A stretch of 64,000 bases of DNA from Hydrangea macrophylla (GCA_033977485.1 CM066985.1:70541045-70605044), one strand, 5' to 3'. Shown: positions 45,271 to 57,329, counted from the first letter of the stretch. Made by a program: numbers and translations. The notes: generated by a model from the sequence alone, not told the origin.

Positions 45271-47560
45271 TGTCACACTCGTCCCTGGAAAAATAATCAT
45301 TTTATAAGCATAACTGTCTTCTTGAATTATTAATGTTGATTAATGATTTTGAATGGAGTTTGTTAGGGATATATACTAAAAGCCATACTTTATGTAGTTG
45401 ATTTATTATTCATTTAATAAAATCAGTTAATCCATTTTTTATGAGAATCTGTGTGGGCAATGTTTGTATTATATTATTTATTTAATATTATGCATGTGTG
45501 TCTCTCATTCTATATAGTAGGTGGTTTGGTGTGTAGAGTTCGGGTTACACACGGAAGATTAGGCCATTAGATATTATAGAATGTAAGATTTTGGTTTACA
45601 GTCTTAGATGGCATTGGACACACCATCGGTAGGACTGTAGCATGGTGTTGTAGTAGGTTTGTCTTGACTACGAAAAACGGTATAGTTTCAACTCACTATG
45701 CTGGTACACTTTGTGTATTAAACGGGACTGACTTGGGGTAATTATCTTTATACTGACTTATAAGATAATTAATACCTCATGGCTATTATGAGTGCTTATG
45801 CTCTAAATCCTAAGTTAATTTGTAGACACGTACATTTGATATTTACACTTTGATCCCTAAAAGGGTGAGATCCTTAAATGGGTCAATATCTCATTGGATT
45901 GGGTGGCAATATTAATTGTGTGGTGGATATTAATTAATGATGGAATCCATGTCTCAATTTTGGGATTGATGATATCCCCTTGAGAAAGCTTATAAGTTTT
46001 GATTATGTCAAACCCTGCAGGTGGATTTTGTATCCGATATATCAGATAAGTTAAGCAGAGGATCTCAAGGAATTTTAAGAAATTAGTTAAATATGATTGT
46101 CAGTAATTATACTTAATTAATGGATATCTGTAATCTTAACATGGGGAGATAATAAGCATTTAATAACATGGAGCTCGAAATATATTTTTGAGATAAGGGT
46201 AGGAGTGCAATTATAATTCTTTAGTGGTATGAATTATAATTTATGGAAATAGGAATCTGATTCATTTCGAATTAGGGCTTCCTAATTCCATAAGGAAGCC
46301 TATTCCTTATTGACTTCTTATGGTCCCTATCGTAGCCTATATATATGCTGCTTTGGCTCTCTCTTCAGTTTGCGTTTTTCCATCAAGAGTATTATAACTC
46401 GGAATAGAAAAGAGGGCGTAAAAAGAGAGAGCAGAAATATAAAGGATTTCGAAGGAGCCCACACTCAGTTCGATATTCTGGCAGCAAAGGAATACGGTAG
46501 AAGATTGTGAGCTGTTATCGAGCCCGTGTTCTCGATTCGTCTACTACAGCAATCCGTTTTAGCAGTTTAAGGTAACCCTAGTTCCGCCCTTGTAGGGTTA
46601 TTGTAGTTTTCACGTAACTTGTATTGCAGTACCAACTTATACGCGCTGTCAATGGATTCTGGGAACACAGTTTCCTAACAGAGTTGACAAAGGTTAACGG
46701 TGAGGTGTCAATTGAGGACACGGTAATTAGAGAATCATGAGGCATTGATATGAGTAAATGACATTTATATAACTTAAATGTTATTTGACTTTATTTGATA
46801 AATGTGAATAGTAAAATTACCTGTGTAGTACAATTTTTGATAGTTTTGATTTTGATTAAGATCATTTTGATTGATTTAGTGATAACCAATAGGATGCATT
46901 GCATAAAAGGTAGGGTATTTAGAAATTCCACGAAAATAGTTTTCGGAACGTATTTACGGCGACAAATGGAACTTAGACGAAAACTTCACGATTTATAGTT
47001 TTCACTCGTGAAGCAATGAATTATATGTGTAAGACGTTTCGAAGAATAATTAGTAGTTTTCGAAACTCGTGGGGAGGTAAACATGATTTTCGAGAGCCGA
47101 GGCTATATATAAAAACTCATGAGATATTTGTTCACTTCAACTTTTTCCTAAAACCTAAATTGAAATTGACGTTCATTGTACGTCAATTTTTCTCCAAATT
47201 TTATATTTGAACTCCTCGAGGTAAGGGCTTCGTTTAATACCTCTTAGGCCTTGTTTGACTTAGTTTTTATAAAAATCCTACTTCTAGAATTTGGAGAAAA
47301 CACATGAATACTTGTAGGAATCACTTGAGATTGAAGATTCGGCATAGAATCGGACTCCTTGTAATTCCCTTAAAAGTATAAAACGATAGCTTAAGGTACG
47401 AATTCTCAACTTATGACATATAAGGAAGTTTGGATGTTTTAGATATCATGTATGATATTGTGATCTGGGAAAAACTCATGTGTTAATCTAGGCCCATTAA
47501 TTTTACTGCGAGTACATATAAAAAGCATGTTTGAATGACTATGTGAGTATGCTAAATGAT
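45271..47560 (+). mobile_element. 3' LTR of plus-strand chromovirus, split by a solo LTR
   Basis: It starts TGTCACACTCGTCCCTGG after the polypurine tract at 45261-45270. It is interrupted at 45360 by the solo LTR 45361-46681 and resumes at 46682. The right end is not sharply defined; sequence changes to minus-strand gag at about 47565. Confidence 0.55.
45361..46681 (+). mobile_element. Solo LTR, copia-like, TSD GAGTT
   Basis: 1,321 bp with ends TGTTAG and CTAACA. GAGTT flanks it exactly (45356-45360 and 46682-46686). A TATA box TATATATA is at 46338-46346. An 8-bp inverted repeat, GGCTTCCT (46276-46283) and AGGAAGCC (46293-46300), lies about 38 bp upstream. It contains no internal coding sequence. 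Confidence 0.92.
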
Positions 47561-47564
47561 CATG

Positions 47565-47947
47565 TGGGTCAAAGGGGAGTTCATTACAAGTTCATTCCAG
47601 ATGGTGGCTTTTACTGAATCCCACCAATCTGTGGCGGCATCGGTCAGTTGAAATGTAGCTAACCTCCTCTTTTCCAATTCACTACACTGAACTGCTTCAA
47701 ACACTCAGTCTATCTGTCTCAACCACTGTTCAGCCTTCCAAGGTTCTGCAGTACTCGTAAACTATTTGAGCCTCAGTACATGAAATCTCTCCAGTAGTTT
47801 GTCTCCTATTTGGCGATCACACCGATTTTCATTTGGATTCCCAATCCTCTCGAGATGTCTGACAAATGCCTTAAACATTCCCATGAGTTCGGCAACCAAA
47901 GGTACTTCCTCGATCAGATTCCTATTCCTCCTTGGTGCCCCAACCAT
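47565..47947 (-). pseudogene. Chromovirus gag N-terminal fragment
   Basis: An ATG at 47947 starts MVGAPRRNRNLIEE. After a stop, the minus strand continues with PWKAEQWLRQIDRVFEAVQC, then EKRRLATFQLTDAATDWWDS, the conserved gag pattern of plant chromoviruses. The fragment is cut off at about 47565 where the opposite-strand LTR begins. It lies ~1.2 kb inside the PBS of the LTR at 49154-53462. Confidence 0.75.
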
Positions 47948-48266
47948 TCTATATGCATCATAACGATAAAAGAATGAGAATCACGAATCAAAACAATAAT
48001 ATAAATCAGTTTATACAACATCAAAAATAGTGTTTCCATATCTATATATATATATAACTTCTCGTCAAGTAGATACAAAAATGTGATCAGTCCAAAGTAA
48101 TGCCTACCCTATCTGTATGGGTTAGGAAGTACATCGTCCAAACAGGAGTTAATACCAAAAGTATGGGGTCATCACCCTATATCTAGATGCATGTAATTAC
48201 AATTTACAAAAAGAGATAGGGTTATGCGTCAATATTGCTAATATGTACAAAATTATGTCAAGACCA

Positions 48267-48560
48267 TCAATCATCTCCATAGATAGCCATCAACAATTTC
48301 AAAGAGTCAACGAGACGAAATCGCTGAACCTGAAATGGCTCAACTGCATAGTAACCACTGCTCTGAGAGGTTGGTGATGGAGTATGCTCCGAAACATCCA
48401 CCTCAACCAACATCTCTTTGGGCAAATCTGGCATAAGTGCCAGCTCCTCCTCGAGGTCGGCAGCAAAGTCATCCAGGCCCATACCCTCCTCCTCCTCCTC
48501 CTCCTCCTCATCATCATCATCATCATCATCATCATCGCCATCCAGACCAAAAGGGGCCAA
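48267..48560 (-). other. Acidic low-complexity ORF in chromovirus leader
   Basis: A 97-codon frame with an Asp run then a Glu run, encoded by GAT/GAG trinucleotide repeats (48491-48537). It lies between PBS and gag. It has no recognised domain; the trinucleotide repeat alone may explain the frame. A real leader peptide cannot be excluded. Confidence 0.3.
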
Positions 48561-48561
48561 A

Positions 48562-49132
48562 ATGACATCTCCACCATCAATACCTCACCATCGGGGACTA
48601 CCGGGTCCTCTGCTAGAACAACCGGTGGGGGTACATCTAGATGTGCAAGGTGAGCATGCACGATCTAAATCTCTAAGGTAGTTAGAAAGCATTGTTGCTA
48701 ACTAATCGTACTATCTCTAACAAAACTAATCACTAAGCCTCTACAAAATATAAGAGCTCAAGACAAACTTGGGGCAAATTAACCAACCCCACTACATGAA
48801 TCTAGTGCCATAAATCCAACTCTACTGTCGCCGCTACCTGCTACTCTATCGCGGCGTGGTATAACCCAACAAAAGCTGGAACCACTACCCCTGGGGTAAC
48901 CCAATGTCCTTCATACCTGTCTGGTACAAGTAGCGGTGGGACTAGATCCATACTTGACAAAAGGCACTAACTTATATCAGGATTAATCTTAAAAGAGATA
49001 ATCTTAAGCATTTGGGCTGTGAGTTTTTCCTCCACTTGTATCATCAGGTGTGCGTAGCTTAAGCTGGAAGAATGTGGAATCGGGACTATACTGGTAAACC
49101 CTAACCTGGCTAAACTATTATGATAATAACCT
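48562..49132 (-). other. Chromovirus leader, noncoding
   Basis: Sequence between the PBS and the acidic ORF. No domain seen. Confidence 0.45.
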
Positions 49133-49153
49133 GGCTCTGATACCACTAAATTA
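49133..49153 (-). other. Primer-binding site (initiator Met tRNA type)
   Basis: On the minus strand, TGGTATCAGAGCC follows the LTR end GGGGTGTGACA after about eight bases. TGGTATCAGAGC is the classic complement of the initiator methionine tRNA 3' end. It fixes the LTR at 49154 as a 5' LTR for the gag to its left. Confidence 0.85.
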
Positions 49154-49804
49154 TGTCACACCCCAATGTAGCATAAATAGGGAAAGCATTTTATTTCCTT
49201 TATGGACCTGTAGGTCGCGACAGTTTGAAGGATCGATTCCGTCCCAAACGTCGAACAATATAACAATTTAAATCAGAGTAAGAGCAATTAAGACATATAA
49301 ATTTTTGTTTAAAACATAATGATTATTACAAAACGTGGTCATCTAAAGGCACAACCCACCTTGCAGGAAAATAATATCTATTACATCAATCCTTATAACA
49401 AGTTTAGTTTAAGTAAACATAGCAGAACTTAAATCATTTCTCTTCTCAGCTAGTTGTTCTCAATTAGCATAGTTGTACTGTCCACCTTGGTCATAACCTG
49501 AAAAGCCTAGACATGAAAGTCCAGGGCGCATCAACCCCGTCAGCTTTGAGAAGCTGGTGAGTATTAAAAATATGTGCTTGTAACGTAAAACATACTCGCT
49601 TACTATTTCTGTTTCGAAGATTTATTTATTCAACAGGTTAGCAATAAAGCAATAGTTTGTATTTGTAAAGCAATAAAGACAGTACAATAATATTCCAACG
49701 ATAAATATGTGAGCGTGCATGAACAATGTATCATTCTCATCTTACTGACTCTTTTCTCTAGACAAACACCATCCAGCTCTCTCATTCCAGTACCTTGAAA
49801 TACT

Positions 49805-50115
49805 AAGGTGACCACACTATAGTACACGGGTACCAGGGAGTGTCCAATTTGCCTCATACTATAGTACATAAGTACTAGGGAGTGTCCAGTTTGCCACACA
49901 CTATAGCCATACCACAGATGCCAGGGAGTGTCCAGTTGGCCACACACTATAGCACTACAACTGGTGCCAAGGAGTGTCCAAATCGGTGTCACACACTATA
50001 GCACTACCACGGGTGGCAGGGAGTGTCCAATTTGTCACCATCATTTTTCACAGATACCTTACATCCACATAATCTCAGCATCACACTATAATACATGAGT
50101 CCCAGGGTGTGTCCA
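49805..50115. repeat. ~60-bp minisatellite in chromovirus LTR
   Basis: Six units of CACACTATAGYAC...GGGAGTGTCCA type. An open frame across it is a repeat artefact. Confidence 0.85.
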
Positions 50116-50166
50116 TACACAACATCATCTATTTACTCTTTTCATACTGACCATCATTCACTATGC

Positions 50167-51751
50167 TGAAGGAAAAATAGGTTTAAAATTTAATTTAAAC
50201 GGGCAGCAGAACTATTGAGTTTTGAAAACTTATTGGTAGCCCAGGATCTACTACTTGTCAATTCCATAGATGCGTACAAGAAGGGACAAGAGTTATAACA
50301 TTGTGTCTTGTACCCAATTCTAAAATCTTCAACCTTCTTGATGATGCAGCTACCTCCACTAGGTTGTCTTCACCCTTATGTCTCCTATGAATGCTTTTGG
50401 AGAGGCTAGAGATGGTCGATCTCTAATAGAGAGGAAAGAGAAGGTTTAGGAGCTCTTTAAAATAGTATGCAGCTTCTAACGTATTAAAAGGATGAACTAA
50501 TTTTTCTGGATGCAGCTGCCCTATTTATAGATTCCCAGAACTGACCTAACATTCAAGCGATCGAAGTGGCATCGATTTGAAGTCTAGACAGGTTCGATCG
50601 CTTGAAGATGGTTTGATCGATCGAAGCAGGTTCGATCGCTTGAAGATGGTTTGATCGATCGAACCTTCGATCGATCAAACCATCTTCAAGCGATCGAACC
50701 TGTCTAGACTTCAATTGATTGAGACTACGTCGTTCGATCGAACCTATCTTGACAGGATCCTCATGTGCCTTTCCAAACATCCTAGCGGAGCTAAGAGTAG
50801 GACCTCCTAGGTTCTTTATTGTTGGCTCAAATCAGTTGCTAATTCCCATGACTAAACTCTTTGATCAGCAAACTAACCAACTGATCAGTTAACGTTTACT
50901 CCACTATAAAATGATAAGTGAACTCCAACGCAAAAGAACAAATCTGAAGCGATGACTAGCCTTGTATGGCGTACTAATATCCCTCTACCTTCAATATTTT
51001 CGTAATCATAATCAGGTAGTTAGATAACTGTTACTGTCAACTTCAATCATGATTACTTCTTGTATTCCTTGAATCCCATTCACCACCCATGATTACCAAA
51101 CATGTTGATAACTACTTATCAACAAGACTGCAGTTTTCAGTAATCAACTTGGTGACATTCTCAAGGGAATGCTTACTCTATATCAGAGGGTAGATTCTAT
51201 CTTGACAATATATGTTCACAACCCTGTGAACATGACATACCCAAGATACCCAGGTGTTGATCTTGTATAGACCTCACTAATTGGTAAGTCAAAGCAGTCC
51301 TATCCATAGTCTGTGTTCATAATAGTCTCAAGATTGAGAACACGTACCTTATACAAGTTATGAGTTCCTATCGACTGTTGACAGTCTTGAGTGTCAATAG
51401 GAAAGCTCAGGTCCGTCAATGCACTATAAGTACTAGCATATTAACTAAGAGTTACACTCTAGTGATTGAGATTCATCACTCCATCCAATGGTAGTTAATC
51501 ATGCTATAGTGTATACCTGATGAGATATCCAGTTTCATCCTCCACTGTGACAAGCTCTAAGTATCAAAGAGTAGTAATTCGTATCTCATTTTATGTATCT
51601 CATACACACACGAATTACTTACTATGATACTTAAGGATTAAGAATCATCTCATGAAAGAAACATACATAATGAAATGTAAAGCTGATATCCGTATATTAA
51701 AATGTCAATGTCTCATACATAAAGTAATGGTTTGAGGGCACAAACCCAACA
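50167..51751 (-). mobile_element. Solo LTR, copia Angela/BARE-like, TSD TATGC
   Basis: On the minus strand it starts TGTTGGGTTTGTGCCCTC and ends CCTTCA. TATGC flanks it exactly (50162-50166 and 51752-51756). It is colinear over its length with the solo LTR at 18664-20177, in opposite orientation. A TCGATCGA array at 50552-50745 lies ~25 bp upstream (minus) of a CTATAAATAG TATA box at 50521-50530. It sits inside the LTR 49154-53462. Confidence 0.92.
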
Positions 51752-53462
51752 TATGCATGTAAACTTAACTCACATGTATGTCTTATAACTTTATACAAGA
51801 CGTGTAAAAATTACTGAAAAGTGATATCAACGTATACACAAGAAAATCAAGTCTTTTAATCTTCGTTTTTAACATAATGTTACAGTCATAGTTCTGTTTT
51901 AGCATATCTCCCAAAAGTACTTTAAAAGCTCTCACAACTTCTTCCAAACAGTTCCTTATATGCAAACAGACAAAAATCAGAAAGAGGCACAGTTGCTAGC
52001 GCGATATACCTCTTTTTTGAATTTTATTTAAAAAACTCCAGTTTATTCAGAAATACACAAGTCGCTCACACGATTTATCACAGAGACTTCTTCTTCTTCA
52101 TTTTTATCCCCTATTTCAGTTTTAAGGGCCTGTTTTGACCCATTTGAAATTGAAAACATACATGGCGTGTAATATATTTTTTTCTTCATTTTTTCGCAAG
52201 GATTACGAATATATGATCAGATTAACATGAATCAAAATGTAGCTCTCGAATTTTACGAAAAACCGAGGAGTGACAAAACTTCAATCTTAATATACTTTCT
52301 CATATGAATGAGTTAGGCTCAACAAATTTAAACATGGCATCTATGATCTGTAATCTTTCATAATCATCACTAAAAATGAATTTTGGTTAAGTTTGGAAAA
52401 ATCATGTTTTCAAGCTTCAAGCTCCATGGATGATTACAACAATCGTGGTTTACAATTCTATTGTTACAAGCAGAAATTAAAGCACGAGATACATTCTAAG
52501 TGAGTTCATAATACTCACTGTGATAGAAGGTTGGAGTTTTATTGAGAAAGAAACAAGAATTAAGAACCCAATGAAGCTTCAAGCTATGGAGATTGAACTC
52601 TCTCTCTATAAAAATAAATTCTGTAAATAAAACTCTCTGTGTTTGTTTCTATTCTCTCTGTAATTCTTGTGTGTGCAGAATGTGTTTGGTGTAGTATATG
52701 AAATCAATGCAAGAACTTGGGGGCTAAGTTCAACCCTTCTCACTCAACAAATCCTTATTTGTTTTTCTATGTCTAAAATTCTAAAAATGCGTAGTATACA
52801 TATACGTATATATATGTTATACATATGCAGATGATATGATATATATGTATATAAACACATACACCCCAAATAGTTATAGGAGTTGCTAGCATTGGACTAG
52901 GGGCCAATTAGGTGTTTGGGTAATGAAGCTTTTAGGCACAAGTTAATACACACATAATTAGCACTCCCGAACAAGGTATAAGTAAGTTGTCTAGGAATCT
53001 CTTAGGGCGTGTAGGAAAATACAATTTATGGCACTAATATACACATCCACAATTGGCATTCCCAAACAAGCCTAAGTAATGATTGGTTGCCTTAAATGGT
53101 TAAAAAGCAAATGTCACATATGATTGGACGTAGATTCCCAATCTGTGGGAGTCTAATCCGGTGCAGACAATTTATGAACATAAACTAGTATTTTTGTGCC
53201 ATGGTGATCACCACAAAAATACAGAAAAATAATATTAACGTAAGAAATGAATTACCAATTATATAAAAATACAATTTGAGTCAAAAGTAAATATTTTCAC
53301 CGTTTTGAAAATACAGTTTTTAAACCAACGTATGTATTCCTGAATTTATAAAAATTACAGTTTGACCCCAATTAAAGAATTTTATTGCAATAAAATAAGT
53401 AATACAATTAATAACATGGAAATTAGACTTAGAAATTTAAAAAGAAAATATTGGTTGTTACA

Positions 53463-53478
53463 TCCTTCCCCCCTTAAA
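53463..53478 (-). other. Polypurine tract of chromovirus
   Basis: On the minus strand it reads TTAAGGGGGGAAGGATG before TGTAACAACC, the standard plus-strand primer of Tekay/Del-type elements. Confidence 0.85.
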
Positions 53479-53498
53479 CAGGATTTTGCCCCCGAAAT

Positions 53499-54059
53499 CT
53501 AGACTAACTGGTCATGAAATAACTCTGGGTACTTCTTCATCATATCAGCTTCGACTACCCACGAGGCTTCATTCTCGTCATGGTGATTCCACTGAACCTT
53601 CACCAGCGGGATATCCTTATTCCTCAACTTCTTCATACTCTGATCCAAAATTTTCATATGCCTCTCCTTATAGGAAACGTCATGGCTCATCTCGATATCG
53701 TCAAAACTAACCACATATGAGGGATTTCGTATGTATTTCCTAAGCATACTAACATGGAACATGTTGTGAACCCCAGACATATTTGGTGGTAGTGCAAGTC
53801 GATAAGCCACTTTCCCGACACGATCCAATATTTCGAACGGTCTAATGAAATGCAGGGCTAACTTCCCTCTCTTGAGACCAAAATGCACCACTCCTCGGGT
53901 CGGTGAAACCTTAAGAAGTACGTGATCTTCAATACTATATTCCAATTCCTTTCGGCATTGATCGGTATAACTCTTATACCTACTCTGTGCGATTCTCATC
54001 CTTTTCGTGACCAGAGAAATCTTCTCGTTAGTTTCTCTAACCAAATCTAGTCCCAACAA
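53499..54059 (-). pseudogene. Chromovirus integrase C-terminus and chromodomain
   Basis: The frame shows KSYTDQCRKELEYSIEDHVL, FEILDRVGKVAYRLALPP, HNMFHVSMLRKYIRNPSYVV and the chromodomain-like end VKVQWNHHDENEASWVVEAD, then MMKKYPELF. The chromodomain targets integration to heterochromatin in this group. The frame stops 20 bp before the polypurine tract. Upstream integrase sequence is decayed and partly deleted. Confidence 0.9.
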
Positions 54060-54386
54060 CTATGTGTCTCTAATCTCTACCCAACACAATGGAGAACGAC
54101 ATGGTCATTCGTATAATGCTTAAAATGGAGCCATCCCAATACTCGTGTGGTAGCTATTGTTATAAGCGAACTCAACCAAAGGCCGGTGTATTTTCCAAGA
54201 TTCCTCAAAATTGATAACACAAGCCCTAAGTATATCCTCCATGAGGGTAGGCTGTAGGATAAGACATCCAAACGGTTACCCTTCTCCTTCCTCAGCACTC
54301 TGCACATCGAACTCAGCCAATGCCTCCAATGCTCGCCATTCTCTAACCTTCAAGGAGGCAATTGTCCCATGAGTTGCCGACTCAAA
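54060..54386 (-). pseudogene. Chromovirus integrase remnant with internal deletion
   Basis: Fragments in shifting frames match the end of the integrase core ([12 protein letters not shown], [13 protein letters not shown], GMAPF-like) at about 54080-54270. Just upstream are RNase H-end residues around DALSRQ that continue across the solo LTR insertion. The zinc domain and most of the DDE core are missing, so roughly a kilobase has been deleted. Confidence 0.7.
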
Positions 54387-54473
54387 GCATCTATAACACC
54401 CCGTATTTCTCAATAAGTATTTATGCACAAAGATTCTATATACTTCCCTTGATCATATTTAAAATTCAATCTT

Positions 54474-54665
54474 TGATCGATCAAAGTCAGTTCGAGCGAT
54501 CGAGCATTTGCAAAGTTCAAGCGATCGAACCCTATTCAATCGATCGAAACCCTACTAACCTGAATTTAATACGTCAACCCTACTTTAATCAATCAAAGCC
54601 TTTTCAATCGATCTAAACTGGCCAATCTGAGTTTGAGCGATTGAAGAAAGTTTAATCGATCGAAC
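54474..54665. repeat. TCGATCGA array upstream of the TATA box in gypsy solo LTR
   Basis: About ten degenerate cores (TTTGATCGATCAAAG, TCAAGCGATCGAACC, TTCAATCGATCGAAA and the like) end ~60 bp before the TATA box. Confidence 0.8.
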
Positions 54666-55115
54666 ATGTAATCATTTGGATTCCCAGGTTTTCCGTAAAA
54701 CCAGCCACCTGCACCACTTTTTCCCTATAAATACATTATGCTCATGTTCTGTGTGTGTTTTCTGAACCTATAGAGTCTAGAAAGATTTGGGAGAGCTTAT
54801 GTTTTATATATATACACAAACATCTATATAAACATACATATATATATATATAGGCAGAGAGAAGAAGTAGAGAAGGAGAAGAAGAAAAGGAAAGAAAAGG
54901 AGACAGAGACAAAGAGACAGAGGAGAAAGAGAGGCCACCATTAAAGATTTGGAGCTCAAAGCTTGACAAGCCAAATGCGCCCTTACGATGTTTTGGTGAG
55001 TCCCAAACTCACTCAGTAGCTTAGTTGTGATATTTTTACTTATTCTATACGTTTAAGAGGACCAAACACACCCTACCAAATTATGGACGCTCACTGTAGA
55101 ATTTGGAGAAGATGA

Positions 55116-55286
55116 AGTTCGAGCGATTAAACTACGTTCAATCGATCGAACCTCCCTGTTTCTCAATCGATTGAAATGACTTCAATCGATCAAGACCACC
55201 TTGACTTTAATCAATCGAGAATACTTAGATCGATTGAACATCACTTTACTTTAAGTGATTGAGAGGACTTCAATCGATCGAACGTA
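55116..55286. repeat. Second TCGATCGA array in gypsy solo LTR
   Basis: About eight cores such as TTCAATCGATCGAAC and CTCAATCGATTGAAA, downstream of the TATA box in the likely R/U5 part. Confidence 0.8.
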
Positions 55287-55659
55287 GCAGAACATGGATA
55301 TGTTCCTTAAGTCTATAATTAGTAATAATATGGAAAATGGGGTATAATAATATGCAGAACATGTTTAAATTGTTATTTTGTGTTCCAATTATGCGATATT
55401 ATGAATTACAGAGGTAATGGGGTATGATAATGAGATTGAGATAATATGGTGAGTAACACAGTCAGGTTCAGAACATTAGTAATAATATGGGTGGTAACAA
55501 GATAAGGATTTAAGATAATAATAGTGGGTAGCATTGAGTAACTGGTGTTTGAGTCAGTAGGTTATTGGTTATTTTTGAGGTTATGTGAGTCAAGTTGATG
55601 ATTCGCTCAGGTTGAATCCGATAAGTGTGTAACAAGGATTTGACTAGGATCATGAGAAT

Positions 55660-55930
55660 TATGGGTGTACAGTACTCGCAAGCGTTCTCAAAAGTGGTGA
55701 ATAGTAAGAGTTCTTAAAAGCGGTGAACAAGAGTAGACGTGGCGCAGCCATGGTTTGTATTTACCATAGCTATGTATATACAGTACTCGCAAGTGTTCTT
55801 AAAAGCGGTGAACAAGAGTATGGGTATGTCCGTAGACCAGTCATTATATGAGAACAGTGTATGGGTGCTCGCAAGAGTTCTTAAAAGCGGTGAACAGTAA
55901 GAGTTCTTAAAAGCGATGAACAGGAGCACT
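55660..55930. repeat. GTTCTTAAAAGCGGTGAACA minisatellite
   Basis: Six to seven copies of a ~20-30 bp core with variable spacers containing CAGTACTCGCAAG. Inside the solo LTR. Confidence 0.85.
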
Positions 55931-56624
55931 AGTATATCGTGATGATAAAATCAGTCCGAGATAGTCAGTTGGTATTGGTACAACCAGTCTTAGAGTTGGT
56001 AGACGATAAGAATCGGTTAATGATGTGTCTGAATAAAAGAGAAAGAGGTATATTTAGTATCACTATTATATATTGTTCAAAATTAGTAATTACATTATTT
56101 CTATGAGACTGTGTTAGTTAGTTCTCACTTAGCTTTCAGTAAGCTGGCGGCCTTTATTGCTTGGGTATTCCCCATCCAGACTACCTTGTCCCTAACAATG
56201 CAGGTATTGGAACCTACGGTGATGGATACTACCAGGAGTTGGATTATGCAGAGGGTGGCCCCATTGATGCCGGTTATACTGGAGAGGAGTATTATGTTGA
56301 TGACTATCCTTATGCCAGCTAAAGATCTGAAGATTTGTAATATATAGTTTATATTTATGTTATTCTGTTGAACTCTGTTTTGTTTTAGTGAACGGGTACT
56401 TGGGCATATGTTGTCTCCAGATCTATTGTGATTCTATGGACCACACTCTGATGTTTGTAATAGATAGAACTGCTTTTATATTTCAGTTGTTACTGTTCCT
56501 ATGTATCTTGTGGACTAGTACTGTGTGGTGTGGATAATTAGTGACTTTCAACCGTCATTCTCTATGGACCCAAAAAGGAAATTTATTTTTCTCTATTTTT
56601 GCTGCTCTGGGGCGTGATAGCATC

Positions 56625-56945
56625 AGCAACCACATTAGTTTTACAATGGTGGTATTCTAACGTGAAGTCGTAATCTTTAATCAGCTCCATCCATCTGCGT
56701 TGCCTCATGTTTAACTCATTCTACGTAAACAAGTGCTTAAGATTCTTGTGATTGGAAAACAAATCAAACTTCTCACAATAGAGATAATGTCTCCAAATCT
56801 TGAGTGTAAATATTATTGCAGCCAATTCCAAATCATGAGTGGGGTAATTCAATTCATTCGGCTTCAGCTGTCTAGATCCATAGGCGATAACTCTACCATC
56901 TTGCATAAGTGCACACCCCAATCCTGATATGAGGCGTCACTAAAG
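56625..56945 (-). pseudogene. Chromovirus RNase H
   Basis: [40 protein letters not shown] and [20 protein letters not shown] are the typical gypsy RNase H blocks. The expected YTDH reads FSNH. After a stop the frame goes on to [16 protein letters not shown] and runs into the solo LTR TSD. Confidence 0.9.
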
Positions 56946-57051
56946 ATAGTGAACTTGTCATCAGGCTTGGTATAGCTAGTACTAGTGCTGTGGTGAGTCT
57001 CTATTTCAATTCTAGAAAGGCGCGCTCATGCTTCTCTACCCACTCGAATTT

Positions 57052-57325
57052 TTAAGCTTTCTTAGTCAGTTTGGTCAACGATGCGGCTATCTTGGAAAAA
57101 CCTTTCATAAATCTCCGGTAATAACCCGCGAGTCCAAGAAAACTCCTAATCTTGACACAGCATCTCTCTTTGGAGAAATCCACAAAAATTTCTTTGGATG
57201 ATACCTTGTGTCCCAAAATTTTTACTTCTTGCAGCCAAAACTCACACTTACTGAATTTGGCATACAAGTGGTGGTCCTTGAGCGTCTGCATCTGTAGATA
57301 TCGCAATTTTTCCTTACGCACAGCT
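57052..57325 (-). pseudogene. Chromovirus reverse transcriptase, C-terminal part
   Basis: [20 protein letters not shown], then GHKVSSKEI and [20 protein letters not shown], the conserved end of gypsy RT. The N-terminal RT, with the catalytic YVDD/YIDD box, is absent: at about 57325 the sequence changes to Tat-type LTR. Fragments between 56945 and 57052 connect to RNase H in broken frames. Confidence 0.9.
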
Positions 57326-57329
57326 TTTC

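Larger units (their letters stand above)
49154..53462 (-). mobile_element. Chromovirus LTR shared by two internal regions, split by a solo LTR
   Basis: On the minus strand it starts TGTAACAACCAATATTTTC at 53462, right after a polypurine tract, and ends GGGGTGTGACA at 49154, right before a PBS. Without the 1,585-bp solo LTR and one 5-bp TSD copy it is about 2.7 kb. It is therefore the 3' LTR of the pol at 53499-57325 and the 5' LTR of the gag at 47565-47947. Confidence 0.8.
54392..56619 (+). mobile_element. Solo LTR, gypsy type, TSD GCATC
   Basis: It begins TATAACACCCCGTATTTC and ends GGGGCGTGATA. GCATC flanks it exactly (54387-54391 and 56620-56624). Both termini look like TG...CA ends decayed to TA...TA by C-to-T changes. 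The chromovirus reading frame continues across the TSD (…VVADALSR), which confirms the boundaries. TATA box CTATAAATA is at 54725-54733. TCGATCGA arrays lie at 54474-54665 and 55116-55286. Orientation is inferred from the TATA box and TAACACCCC start. Confidence 0.9.

Noticed and set aside
43827..45285. A complete LTR from 43827 to about 45285
   Set aside because: 45147-45270 encodes a plus-strand chromodomain end and polypurine tract, so it belongs to another element.
48384..48681. Plus-strand ORFs with Ser, Ile or Leu runs
   Set aside because: Opposite-strand shadows of the trinucleotide repeat at 48491-48537.
50553..50780. 75-codon ORF with repeated RSNL/AIEP peptides
   Set aside because: Translation of the TCGATCGA array inside the solo LTR.
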